Assembly (NCBI RefSeq): GCF_000419765.1
Contig: NZ_ATTQ01000017.1
Span: forward strand, 62,001 to 126,000
From: Rhizobium mongolense USDA 1844
GTDB lineage: Bacteria; Pseudomonadota; Alphaproteobacteria; Rhizobiales; Rhizobiaceae
Direction: 5' to 3'
DNA length: 64,000 nucleotides
Shown: positions 24,759-33,512 of the stretch, piece after piece
How positions within the stretch are numbered: position 1 is the stretch's first letter
Layout of the letters: the number at the start of each line of letters is the position of its first letter
Position numbers and translations under genes: made by a program
The notes under the pieces: generated by a model
The model's database searches: none
Told to the model about the DNA's origin: nothing
Seen by the model: the letters and a program-made list of their open reading frames with translations, nothing else

Positions 24759-26432
24759 TCAATCCCCCAAGATCCCCGGCAGCCTTAGCCCCTTCTCCTT
24801 GGCGCAATCAAGCGCGATATCGTAGCCCGCGTCGGCATGGCGCATGACGCCGGTTGCCGGGTCGTTCCAAAGCACGCGTTCGATGCGGCGCGCCGCATCG
24901 TCGGTGCCATCGCAGCAGATGACCATGCCTGAATGTTGCGAATAGCCCATGCCGACGCCGCCGCCGTGATGGAGCGAAACCCAGGTTGCGCCGGAGGCGG
25001 TGTTCAAAAGAGCGTTCAACAGCGGCCAGTCGGAGACGGCATCAGAACCATCCTTCATCGCTTCCGTCTCGCGGTTCGGTGATGCAACCGAGCCGGAATC
25101 GAGGTGGTCGCGGCCGATCACGATCGGCGCCTTCAACTCTCCGCTTTTGACCATCTCGTTGAAGGCAAGGCCGAGACGATGGCGGTCGCCAAGGCCGACC
25201 CAGCAGATGCGCGCCGGCAGACCCTGGAAGGCGATACGCGCGCGGGCCATGTCCAGCCAGTTGTGCAGGTGCTTGTTGTCTGGCAGCAATTCCTTCACCT
25301 TGGCGTCGGTCCTGTAGATATCCTGCGGATCGCCCGACAGTGCTGCCCAGCGAAAGGGGCCGATGCCGCGGCAAAAGAGCGGGCGGATATAGGCAGGCAC
25401 AAAGCCAGGAAAAGCGAAGGCGTTTTCGAGACCCTCATCTTGAGCAACCTGCCGGATATTGTTGCCGTAATCGAGCGTCGGAATACCTGCATCCCAGAAT
25501 GCGATCATCGCTTCGACATGCTCGCGCATAGAGGCGCGAGCCGCTCTTTCGACAGCCTTCGGATCGCTTTCGCGCATCGCTTTCCATTGCGCGATCGTCC
25601 ATCCTTTCGGTAGATAGCCGTTGATCGGGTCGTGCGCTGACGTTTGGTCGGTGACAATATCCGGGCGGATGCCGCGGCGGACCATTTCAGGCAGGATTTC
25701 GGCGGCGTTGCCGAGAAGACCGACCGATTTGGCTTCGCCTGCCTTGGTCCAGCCGCCGATCATCTCGAGGGCTTCGTCCAGCGTTTCGGCCCTGGCATCG
25801 AGATATCGAGTACGCAAGCGGAAATCGATCGAGTCCGGATTGCACTCGACGGCAAGGCAGCAGGCACCTGCCATGACGGCAGCGAGCGGCTGCGCACCAC
25901 CCATGCCGCCAAGGCCACCGGTCAAAATCCATTTGCCCTTGAGGTTGCCGCCATAATGCTGCCGGCCCGCCTCGACAAAGGTTTCATAAGTCCCCTGGAC
26001 GATGCCTTGTGTGCCGATATAGATCCATGAGCCTGCCGTCATCTGACCATACATCGCCAAGCCCTTCTTATCGAGCTCGTTGAAGTGGTCCCAAGTCGCC
26101 CAGTGCGGCACGAGGTTGGAATTGGCGATCAGGACGCGCGGTGCATCCTTGTGTGTGCGGAAGACGCCGACCGGCTTGCCGGACTGCACCAGAAGCGTCT
26201 CGTCTTCGGTAAGCGTCTTCAACGTCGCGACGATGCGGTCGAAATCCTCCCAGGTGCGGGCTGCACGGCCGATGCCGCCATAGACGACGAGTTCGTTCGG
26301 ATTTTCCGCCACATCTGGATCTAGATTGTTCATCAGCATGCGAAGCGGCGCTTCGGTCATCCAGCTCTTGGCATTGAGCTCCGGTCCGCGAGGTGCCCGG
26401 ATTTCGCGGATGTTGTGACGGGGATTGCTCAT
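24759..26432 (-). CDS. hutU: Urocanate hydratase (urocanase), HutU
   Basis: Adds water to urocanate to give 4-imidazolone-5-propionate, step two of histidine breakdown, with tightly bound NAD. The 557-residue length is standard. The NAD-binding loop GGLGGMGGAQPLA lies near residue 175, the active-site segment SWIYIGTQGIVQGTYETF near 133, the ICCDGTDDAARRIERVL block near 497, and the HHGGGVGMGYSQHSGM stretch near 480. The ATG at 26432 is one base from the hutH stop, with GGAGA inside the end of hutH. Confidence 0.96.
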   Translation of the reverse strand: MSNPRHNIREIRAPRGPELNAKSWMTEAPLRMLMNNLDPDVAENPNELVVYGGIGRAARTWEDFDRIVATLKTLTEDETLLVQSGKPVGVFRTHKDAPRVLIANSNLVPHWATWDHFNELDKKGLAMYGQMTAGSWIYIGTQGIVQGTYETFVEAGRQHYGGNLKGKWILTGGLGGMGGAQPLAAVMAGACCLAVECNPDSIDFRLRTRYLDARAETLDEALEMIGGWTKAGEAKSVGLLGNAAEILPEMVRRGIRPDIVTDQTSAHDPINGYLPKGWTIAQWKAMRESDPKAVERAARASMREHVEAMIAFWDAGIPTLDYGNNIRQVAQDEGLENAFAFPGFVPAYIRPLFCRGIGPFRWAALSGDPQDIYRTDAKVKELLPDNKHLHNWLDMARARIAFQGLPARICWVGLGDRHRLGLAFNEMVKSGELKAPIVIGRDHLDSGSVASPNRETEAMKDGSDAVSDWPLLNALLNTASGATWVSLHHGGGVGMGYSQHSGMVICCDGTDDAARRIERVLWNDPATGVMRHADAGYDIALDCAKEKGLRLPGILGD

Positions 26433-26433
26433 C

Positions 26434-27969
26434 TCAGATCTCCAGGGACGGAAGGATGTTTTCGGAAACCGACGCGTTCAATACGCCGGTTGCAACAAGT
26501 TCGCTGACGGCTTGCAGGTCGCCTGCCATGTAGCGATCGACCTCCAGCGTCGGCACCACATTGCGGATGGCAGCGATCGCCTTTTGCAGTTCATGGCTGG
26601 TCGCAAGCGGTGTGCGCAATTCTACGCCTTGTGCGGCCGTCAATGCCTCGATGCCGACGATGCCGAAGAGGTTTTCGGTCATCTGCAACAGCCGGCGTGC
26701 ACCATGGCAGGCCATGGAAACATGGTCTTCCTGGTTCGCCGAAGTCGGCGTCGAGTCGACGGAAGCTGGATGCGACATCTGCTTGTTTTCGGACATCAGC
26801 GCGGCAGAGGTCACCTCCGCAATCATCAGACCGGAATTGAGCCCTGGCTTCTTGGCGAGGAAGGCTGGAAGCCCGTAAGACAGAGCCGGATCGACGAGCA
26901 GCGCGATTCGGCGCTGCGAAATTGCACCGACCTCGCAGACCGCAAGCGCGATCTGATCGGCGGCGAAGGCGATCGGCTCCGCATGGAAGTTACCGCCGGA
27001 AACGACGGAGTTGTCGGAAAGCACCAACGGATTATCGGTCACTGCATTGGCTTCGATTTCGAGGGTGCGTGCGACCGACCGGAGAAGATCGAGGCAGGCG
27101 CCATCGACTTGCGGCTGACAACGAATGCAATAGGGATCCTGCACGCGCTCGTCGCCCTCTATATGACTTTCACGGATAACGGAGCCTTCAAGCAGCGCCC
27201 GCAAAGCCGCGGCCGTATCGATCTGGCCGCGATGACCGCGAAGCGTGTGGATATCCGGATGGAACGGTGCCGAAGAGCCCATGGCCGCATCGGTGGACAT
27301 GGCGCCGGTGATCAGGGCCGCATGGGCGGCACGATGCGCACGGAATAGGCCGGCAAGTGTAAGCGCGGTTGAGGTCTGCGTGCCGTTGATCAGCGCAAGG
27401 CCTTCTTTAGCGGCGAGAACGACCGGCGTAAGGCCGGCCCTGTTCAACGCTTCCGCGCCTGGAAGCCGCTCGCCTTTGAAGTAGGCTTCGGCCTCTCCCA
27501 TCATTACGGCCGCCAGATGCGCAAGCGGCGCAAGATCGCCCGAGGCGCCGACGGAACCTTTTTCCGGAATGACCGGTATGACGCCCTTGTCGAGCATTGC
27601 TTCGATCAGCCGCACCAGCTCCAGTCGCACGCCGGAGGCGCCGCGGCCGAGCGACACGAGCTTCAGCGCCATGACGAGGCGCACGATATTTTCGGGCAGC
27701 GGCGCGCCCACCCCACAGCAATGCGAGAGGATGAGATTGCGCTGAAGTGTGGCGACATCGGCACTGTCGATCTTAATCGAAGCGAGTTTTCCGAAGCCGG
27801 TATTGATGCCGTAGACGGGCGCATTGCCGGCGGCGATCTCGGCTATGCGCGCCGCCGCCTTCCTTATGCCGGCATCAAATGCGGGATCGAGTTCTGCCGG
27901 TTCGCCGGTCCAGTAAATTTTTTCCAGCTGTTTCAGCGAAACGGAGCCTGGGTGGAGAATGATGGTCAA
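26434..27969 (-). CDS. hutH: Histidine ammonia-lyase, HutH
   Basis: Deaminates L-histidine to trans-urocanate, the first step of histidine breakdown. The 511-residue protein contains the MIO-forming ASGDLAPLAH motif near residue 143, GTQTSTALTLAGLFRA near 192, HPDIHTLRGHRGQI near 237, and the NQEDHVSMACHGARR segment near 415. The start overlaps the hutI stop by four bases (ATGA), which indicates coupling. Cytoplasmic tetramer by family knowledge. Second gene of hutIHUD. Confidence 0.96.
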   Translation of the reverse strand: MTIILHPGSVSLKQLEKIYWTGEPAELDPAFDAGIRKAAARIAEIAAGNAPVYGINTGFGKLASIKIDSADVATLQRNLILSHCCGVGAPLPENIVRLVMALKLVSLGRGASGVRLELVRLIEAMLDKGVIPVIPEKGSVGASGDLAPLAHLAAVMMGEAEAYFKGERLPGAEALNRAGLTPVVLAAKEGLALINGTQTSTALTLAGLFRAHRAAHAALITGAMSTDAAMGSSAPFHPDIHTLRGHRGQIDTAAALRALLEGSVIRESHIEGDERVQDPYCIRCQPQVDGACLDLLRSVARTLEIEANAVTDNPLVLSDNSVVSGGNFHAEPIAFAADQIALAVCEVGAISQRRIALLVDPALSYGLPAFLAKKPGLNSGLMIAEVTSAALMSENKQMSHPASVDSTPTSANQEDHVSMACHGARRLLQMTENLFGIVGIEALTAAQGVELRTPLATSHELQKAIAAIRNVVPTLEVDRYMAGDLQAVSELVATGVLNASVSENILPSLEI

Positions 27970-29216
27970 CGGTCGATCCTTTCGCCCTTGAAGACACGCG
28001 CAAAGAGCGGGTTGAAGCCGATACGATAGACAAGTTCGGCCGGGCTCTCGATCTCCCAGATGGCAAGATCGGCGGATTTTTCGGCCTGTATTGTTCCCGT
28101 TTCGGCAATAAGGCCGAGTGCGCGAGCCCCTTCACGTGTGGCCCCTGCAATACACTCCTCAACCGTCAGACCGAAGAGCGTCGCCGACATATTCATCGTC
28201 AAAAGCAGGGAGGTGAGAGGCGATGTGCCTGGGTTGCAATCCGTCGCGACCGCGATCGGAACACCGGCGGCGCGCAGCGCCTTGACGGGTGGTTTCTGTT
28301 TTTCGTTGATGGAATAGAATGCGCCGGGCAGCAGTACCGCGACGGTTCCGGCTGCCGCCATGGCGACCACGCCGTCATCGTCGAGATATTCGAGATGATC
28401 CGCCGAAAGCGCACCATACTCAGCGGCAAGTGCAGCTCCACCGAGATTGGACAACTGCTCGGCATGCAGCTTCACCGGAAGGCCAAGCGCCTCGGCGCGA
28501 TCAAAGACAAGGCCGATCTCGTCCGTTGAGAAGGCGATGCCTTCGCAGAACCCATCGACGGCATCGACAAGGCCTTTGCCGTGTGCCTCTTCGAGCCCGG
28601 GCAGCACGATTTCGGTTATATAGTCGCTATTGCGGTCCTTGTATTCGGCGGGTGTCGCATGGGCGCCGAGATAGCTCGTCTTGACGCGCACCGGACGCAT
28701 ACTGCCGAGAACACGGGCAGCCTCCAGCATCTTCACTTCGCCAGCGATGCTGAGACCGTAGCCCGACTTGATCTCGATGGTCGTCACCCCCTCGCAAAGC
28801 AATGTATCGAGGCGGGGCAGGGAAGCTTGCACGAGGCCTTCGACAGAAAGCGCATTCGTCGCCTTGACCGAGGAGACGATGCCACCGCCAGCGCGGGCAA
28901 TCTCTTCATAGGTCGCGCCGTCAAGGCGCATTTCGAATTCGCGCGCCCGGTTGCCGCCATGAACGATGTGGGTGTGGCAATCGACGAGCCCCGGCGTCAC
29001 CCAGCGGCCCTCAAGGTCGATGATTTCGGCACGTTCGATGACGGAAACCGGCAATTCGCCCTCCGGGCCGGCATAGCGGATTCGGCCGTTTTCCGTGACG
29101 ATCGCGCCTTTTTCAACAATACCCAGCCCCGGCTTACCCGGATCGAGCGTCGCGAGCCGGCCATTTCGCCAGAGGCTCGGTCTCTGCTCCCGCGTAAAAA
29201 GATTGTTCCCGCTCAT
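27966..29216 (-). CDS. hutI: Imidazolonepropionase, HutI
   Basis: Opens the ring of 4-imidazolone-5-propionate to N-formimidoyl-L-glutamate, step three of the pathway. The 416-residue amidohydrolase shows the metal motif VDCHTHIVHGGNRAREFEMR near residue 75, IEIKSGYGLS near 145, VKLHAEQLSNLGGAALAAE near 240, and VAIATDCNPGTSP near 315. The ATG at 29216 (MSGNNLFT) is chosen over an upstream frame that would cross the operator. It is the first gene of the leftward operon and is divergent from hutF. The HutC-type palindrome at 29246-29257 lies 30 bases upstream. Confidence 0.94.
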   Translation of the reverse strand: MSGNNLFTREQRPSLWRNGRLATLDPGKPGLGIVEKGAIVTENGRIRYAGPEGELPVSVIERAEIIDLEGRWVTPGLVDCHTHIVHGGNRAREFEMRLDGATYEEIARAGGGIVSSVKATNALSVEGLVQASLPRLDTLLCEGVTTIEIKSGYGLSIAGEVKMLEAARVLGSMRPVRVKTSYLGAHATPAEYKDRNSDYITEIVLPGLEEAHGKGLVDAVDGFCEGIAFSTDEIGLVFDRAEALGLPVKLHAEQLSNLGGAALAAEYGALSADHLEYLDDDGVVAMAAAGTVAVLLPGAFYSINEKQKPPVKALRAAGVPIAVATDCNPGTSPLTSLLLTMNMSATLFGLTVEECIAGATREGARALGLIAETGTIQAEKSADLAIWEIESPAELVYRIGFNPLFARVFKGERIDR

Positions 29217-29245
29217 CAGCTTTACGCCTTTCCTTCGCTCGAAAC

Positions 29246-29257
29246 ATGTATATACAT
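29246..29257. promoter_or_regulatory. HutC operator, perfect 12-bp palindrome
   Basis: ATGTATATACAT, containing the TGTATATACA core that HutC recognises in Pseudomonas and Brucella, sits midway between the divergent hutI (start 29216) and hutF (start 29336) genes. One operator here could repress both arms and be released by urocanate bound to HutC, whose gene follows hutF. Confidence 0.82.
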
Positions 29258-29335
29258 AATAATCGGGTGACAAGTGGAAATTTGGGCGTTTCCATGGAAA
29301 AGAAAGATGGAAGGCCGACAGGAAGGGAAAAGGCG

Positions 29336-30682
29336 ATGACGACACTTCATGCGGCGACTGCGCTCCTGCCTAAGGGGTGGCAAAGCGACGTGCGTCTCAC
29401 AATTGATGGCAGCCTTATCGCGAAGATTGAGGTCGGCGCGAAGGCCGAGGCGAGCGACGAGTGCCACAACCTCCTTGTTCCTGCGATGCCCAACCTGCAC
29501 AGCCATGCCTTCCAGCGCGCCATGGCCGGCCTTGCTGAAGTCCGTGGTCCTGCAAGCGACAGCTTCTGGAGTTGGCGGACGGTGATGTACAGGTTCGCGC
29601 ATTCGATGACGCCGGAGCATGTCCAGGCCGTCGCCGCACAGCTTTACATGGAAATGCTTGAAGCCGGTTTCTCGCGTGTCGGCGAATTCCACTATCTGCA
29701 TCATGACAAGGACGGCAGTCCTTATGCCAATATTGCGGAGTTGGCCGAACGCATCGGCGCGGCGAGCGAGACGGTCGGTATCGGCCTGACATTGCTGCCG
29801 GTCTTTTACGCGCATTCGAGCTTCGGTGGTGCTGCTCCCCTCGAAGGCCAGCGGCGCTTCATCAACTCGCTTGAGAGCTTCGGCAAACTGATGGAGCGGG
29901 CACACACGATCACCCGCAAGCTGGAAGGCGCAAAGATTGGGATTGCGCCACACAGCCTTCGCGCCGTCACGCCTGATGAGTTGGCAAAGCTTTTGCCGCT
30001 TGCAGAAGGCGGTCCGGTCCATATCCACGTCGCCGAACAGGTCAAGGAAGTGGACGATTGCATCGCCTGGTCAGGCGCAAGACCCATCGAGTGGCTCCTT
30101 GAGCATGCGCCCGTCGACCACCGCTGGTGCCTCATCCATGCTACCCACATGACCGAGGATGAAACGCGGCGTATGGCAAAAAGCGGATCGGTGGCCGGTC
30201 TCTGCCCCATCACTGAAGCCAATCTCGGCGACGGGGTTTTTCCAGCGCCGATCTTTCTCGAAGAGGGCGGGCGTTATGGCATTGGGTCGGACTCGAATGT
30301 GCAGATTACGCTTCCCGGGGAGCTTCGCCAGCTCGAATATTCCGAGCGCCTGGCGCTTAGGGCCCGCAACGTGATTGCAGAAACCCGCGGCTCGACGGGC
30401 CGCTCGCTGTTCGATCACGCGCTTTTAGGTGGTGGTACCGCGCTCGGTGCTGCTGCGGGCCTCGCCGAAGGCAATTATGCGGATATCGTCGCGCTTGACT
30501 GCAGCACGGTGCCTTATCTCGCCCATGATCAAATCCTCGACCACTGGATATTCGCCGGCAGCGTCGCTGTCGATTGCCTCTGGGCCCTTGGCCGCAAACA
30601 GGTCGAAGCCGGCCGTCATCGCCAGCGCGAGGCGATCAGTCGACGTTTCCTCGCTGCGATGGCCGAAATGCTTGCCGCCTAA
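29336..30682 (+). CDS. hutF: Formimidoylglutamate deiminase, HutF
   Basis: Converts N-formimidoyl-L-glutamate to N-formyl-L-glutamate and ammonia, the deiminase branch of histidine breakdown that needs a separate HutG to finish. The 448-residue amidohydrolase has PNLHSHAFQRAMAGL near residue 55, VGEFHYLHHDKDG near 115, VHIHVAEQVKEVDDC near 225, and GIGSDSNVQITLPGELR near 315. The ATG at 29336 with a purine-rich AAAAGG site fits. No hutG is visible in this window. Transcribed with hutC. Confidence 0.93.
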   Translation: MTTLHAATALLPKGWQSDVRLTIDGSLIAKIEVGAKAEASDECHNLLVPAMPNLHSHAFQRAMAGLAEVRGPASDSFWSWRTVMYRFAHSMTPEHVQAVAAQLYMEMLEAGFSRVGEFHYLHHDKDGSPYANIAELAERIGAASETVGIGLTLLPVFYAHSSFGGAAPLEGQRRFINSLESFGKLMERAHTITRKLEGAKIGIAPHSLRAVTPDELAKLLPLAEGGPVHIHVAEQVKEVDDCIAWSGARPIEWLLEHAPVDHRWCLIHATHMTEDETRRMAKSGSVAGLCPITEANLGDGVFPAPIFLEEGGRYGIGSDSNVQITLPGELRQLEYSERLALRARNVIAETRGSTGRSLFDHALLGGGTALGAAAGLAEGNYADIVALDCSTVPYLAHDQILDHWIFAGSVAVDCLWALGRKQVEAGRHRQREAISRRFLAAMAEMLAA

Positions 30683-30738
30683 GTCTTTCCTTGCTGCTGC
30701 ATTCGCAATAGAGCAGATGGCGCGAAGCGGAGAGAATG

Positions 30739-31452
30739 ATGAACGACAACAAGGATGCGACCCTGCATCAGCGCATCTTGAGCGAGATCGAAGGTCGCAT
30801 CGTTTCGGGCGGGTGGCCGCCGGGTTATCGCATCCCCTTCGAGGTCGATCTCGCTGCGCAATACGATTGCTCACGAATGACTGTCAACAAAGTGCTGACG
30901 CAGCTGGCCAAGGCCGGGTTGATCGAGCGCCGCAAGAAATCCGGCAGCTTCGTCACCCAGCCGCAGGCGCAGTCCGCTGTGCTGGAAATCCGCGACATCA
31001 AAGCAGAAGTTCAATCGCTGAATTTACCGTACGCCTATTCGGTCACAAAGAACGCGAGCCGCAAAACAAAGGCGGATGACAAACTCGATCTTCCGGCCGG
31101 CGGTCTCGTTAAAGAGGTCGTTTGCGTCCATTTTGCGGGCACCCGGCCCTTCTGCCTGGAACAGCGTCTGATCAACCTTGGCACCGTTCCGGAAGCGGGT
31201 GATGCCAACTTCGGCGCAATCGCGCCTGGCCCCTGGCTTCTAAAGCAAGTACCGTGGAGCAAGGCGGAGCACAAGATTTACGCGTTTGCGGCTGGTGCTG
31301 AGGAAGCCGCAGCGCTTGACATCCCCCGTTCTGCGGCCTGCCTCGTTATCGAGCGCCGCACCTGGAGCAGTGCCGGGCCTGTGACGCATGTGCGCTTTAC
31401 CTATCCCGGCGACCGCCATGCGCTCGTTGCCCGTTTCAGCCCGGCCTCCTGA
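30739..31452 (+). CDS. hutC: Histidine utilisation repressor HutC (GntR family)
   Basis: GntR-type repressor of 237 residues. The N-terminal winged helix (RIPFEVDLAAQYDCSRMTVNKVLTQLAKAGLIERRKKSGSFV, split for clarity: RIPFEVDLAAQYD then CSRMTVNKVLTQLAKAGLIE, about residues 32-65) precedes a UTRA/HutC effector domain that senses urocanate in studied members. The pair of ATGs at 30736 and 30739 is ambiguous; the second has GGAGA at better spacing. It lies 56 bp downstream of hutF, and its expected operator is the palindrome between hutI and hutF, so it probably regulates itself through the hutF promoter. Confidence 0.93.
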   Translation: MNDNKDATLHQRILSEIEGRIVSGGWPPGYRIPFEVDLAAQYDCSRMTVNKVLTQLAKAGLIERRKKSGSFVTQPQAQSAVLEIRDIKAEVQSLNLPYAYSVTKNASRKTKADDKLDLPAGGLVKEVVCVHFAGTRPFCLEQRLINLGTVPEAGDANFGAIAPGPWLLKQVPWSKAEHKIYAFAAGAEEAAALDIPRSAACLVIERRTWSSAGPVTHVRFTYPGDRHALVARFSPAS

Positions 31453-31528
31453 GAAATCGCAGCAGGTCTATTGCGAATCAGCCCGCAAATAGCGGAAGTA
31501 AACATCAAGATGACTTCCGGCCGATAAG

Positions 31529-32647
31529 ATGCGCTACGAAATCGACAATACCCTGCTGAAGAGCCTGCTGCCCGCATTCGCGCTGGCGGAGGATATGCTG
31601 GCCAGGCTGGATGAGAGGGTGGCCCGTTCGCCGGTCGGCGCTGGTTTTGCCGAGCGCGGCCACTTTTTCGACGCTGCAAGCGCGCTCTGGGTTGCTGGAG
31701 AACTCGTGCATGTCGAAGACCTGGTGCTGCACGACGCGCATATGGACAGCCGGACACCGAGCCACGAGCTGACGATTGCCCATGCCGTGCTGCGCGCACG
31801 GCGTCGCATCTGGACGGCCGACCCCATCTGGGCGCTGAGTGGCGCCGGATTGAATGTACTTGCCGGCGCCGGTTTGGAGGATGCCGGGCGGGCACCCGAG
31901 GTAAGGAGCACGCTAGCGTCGCCTGACGAAGAAAAGGACGAAGGCGAAGCGCTGCTGTCGATGGAACTTGCCGAGATCGACGCCGTACTGGCGCGCTCTC
32001 AGCGATTGCTCGACACTCATCTCGGCAGAGGTTCTAAGGTGGAAGAAAGGCCGAAGGAGACGCCTGCCGATCCGCTTGGCCTGTTCGGCGACGAGGAATG
32101 GGACGAGGCCCAGCGTCTATCCGATTGGCGTGCGGTTATTCCACTCGCCGAGGAGTTGCCTTCCGCCTTAGGCGCAGCCGTCCTTTTTGAGGCCTGGGAG
32201 AGAACCGAACCGCTTCGGCGGCAGCACTGGCTGGGCGGCCTTCTGGTTTCGAGCTATCTACGATCGCGTGGCAAGGTCGCCTCTCATCTCTTTTCATTCT
32301 ATGCCGGATTGAAGGTAATCCGCCATGAGCGCCGCCGCTCGCGCGATCGGGCGACGCGGCTGCTCGCCTTCCTGGAGGCAATGCGTGAGAGTGCGGCGGC
32401 CGGCCTTAAGGATATGGATCGGTTATCCCTTGCCCGCACCCAGATGGAACTGCGGTTCAGGGATCGCCGCTCGAACAGCAGCCTGCCGCAGCTTGCGGAA
32501 TTCGTCCTTTCGCGGCCCATGGTCTCCTCGACGATGGTTGCCCGTCAGTTGCGGGTGACGAGCCGGGGCGCACTCAATCTCCTCAACGAGATCGGCATCC
32601 GCGAAATCACCGGCCGCGGACGCTACCGCGCCTGGGGTATCATCTGA
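31529..32647 (+). CDS. DUF1612 helix-turn-helix protein (RHE_PE00001-like)
   Basis: A 372-residue cytoplasmic protein of a family seen largely in Rhizobium and relatives. The N-terminal two thirds match the DUF1612-type domain (for example FDAASALWVAGELVHVEDLV, about residues 48-67, and HELTIAHAVLRARRRIWTAD, about 79-98). The C-terminus, VSSTMVARQLRVTSRGALNL then LNEIGIREITGRGRYRAWGI, is a winged helix-turn-helix. The function is unknown; DNA binding is likely from the last domain. It is not part of the hut regulon by obvious signal. A strong terminator follows. The start ATG lies in a purine-poor context, so the exact start is uncertain. Confidence 0.82.
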   Translation: MRYEIDNTLLKSLLPAFALAEDMLARLDERVARSPVGAGFAERGHFFDAASALWVAGELVHVEDLVLHDAHMDSRTPSHELTIAHAVLRARRRIWTADPIWALSGAGLNVLAGAGLEDAGRAPEVRSTLASPDEEKDEGEALLSMELAEIDAVLARSQRLLDTHLGRGSKVEERPKETPADPLGLFGDEEWDEAQRLSDWRAVIPLAEELPSALGAAVLFEAWERTEPLRRQHWLGGLLVSSYLRSRGKVASHLFSFYAGLKVIRHERRRSRDRATRLLAFLEAMRESAAAGLKDMDRLSLARTQMELRFRDRRSNSSLPQLAEFVLSRPMVSSTMVARQLRVTSRGALNLLNEIGIREITGRGRYRAWGII

Positions 32648-32657
32648 GACAAAAATG

Positions 32658-32692
32658 AAGACGGCCGAGCATGAGGCCCGGCCGTCTTTTTT
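32658..32692. terminator. Bidirectional Rho-independent terminator
   Basis: Perfect ten-base arms AAGACGGCCG and CGGCCGTCTT with an 11-base loop are followed by six T on the plus strand. On the minus strand the stem is followed by CATTTTTG. It sits between the convergent DUF1612 and BAX-inhibitor-like genes and can serve both. Confidence 0.88.
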
Positions 32693-32774
32693 CAGTGAAC
32701 GCCCGGCCCGCCATCTTGTCACAGACTACGGACCGAGCGTTCTTGCGCTTCCATTGCCCCCAGAAGCGCAGTCT

Positions 32775-33491
32775 CTATTCCCGCTCGCCCGTGAAGTTGA
32801 GCAGGAGCTGGAAGATGTTCACGAAGTTCAGATAGAGTGAGAGCGCGCCGAAGACAGCAAGCTTCTGGTTCGATTCCTGATCGTGATTTTCCGAATACTG
32901 TTCCTTGATGTTCTGCGTGTCCCAGGCGGTCAGGCCGACGAAGACGACGATACCGATCACCGAAATGGCGAACTGCAGCGCGCTCGAACCCAGAAAGAGG
33001 TTGACGATGCTGGCGATGATGACGCCGATCAGGCCCATGACGAGAAACGAGCCGAAGCGGGAAAGATCACGCTTTGTCGCGTAGCCATAGAGACTGGTCG
33101 CGCCGAACATCGTCGCGGCGATGAAGAAGGTGCGCGCAATGCTCGTGCCGGTAAAGACCAGGAACACCGAGGCAAGCGACAGTCCCATGACCGCGCAGAA
33201 CGCCCAGAAAGTCATCTGGGCAGCACTTGCCGACATCGTCTGGATGCGGAACGTGAAGAAGAAGACGAAGGCAAGCGGTGCGAGCATCACCACCCACTTC
33301 AAGGGTGACTGGAAGATCGGGACGTAAAGAGCCGGCGTGCTGCCGACGATGAAGGCGACGATCCCGGTGATGACCAGGCCGAGACCCATGTAGTTGTAGA
33401 CGCGCAGCATATGCTGGCGGAGGCCCTCGTCGAAGATAGCCTGCGTGCCTGCGGCGGAGCCGTAGCCGTATCGCGGATTGTTCGGATTCAT
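32775..33491 (-). CDS. BAX inhibitor-1/YccA family membrane protein
   Basis: A 238-residue inner-membrane protein with seven predicted helices, beginning with YMGLGLVITGIVAFIVGSTP and ending with LSLYLNFVNIFQLLLNF. The segment FFIAATMFGATSLYGYATKRD (about residues 122-142) and the aspartate in GLTAWDTQNIKEQY (about 195-208) are family features. Relatives are calcium-leak channels or associate with the FtsH protease system (YccA), but no role can be fixed here. The ATG at 33491 has GAGGAGAT just upstream. Terminator 82 bp after its stop. Confidence 0.9.
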   Translation of the reverse strand: MNPNNPRYGYGSAAGTQAIFDEGLRQHMLRVYNYMGLGLVITGIVAFIVGSTPALYVPIFQSPLKWVVMLAPLAFVFFFTFRIQTMSASAAQMTFWAFCAVMGLSLASVFLVFTGTSIARTFFIAATMFGATSLYGYATKRDLSRFGSFLVMGLIGVIIASIVNLFLGSSALQFAISVIGIVVFVGLTAWDTQNIKEQYSENHDQESNQKLAVFGALSLYLNFVNIFQLLLNFTGERE

Positions 33492-33512
33492 GTTGATCTC
33501 CTCGGGTTGACA

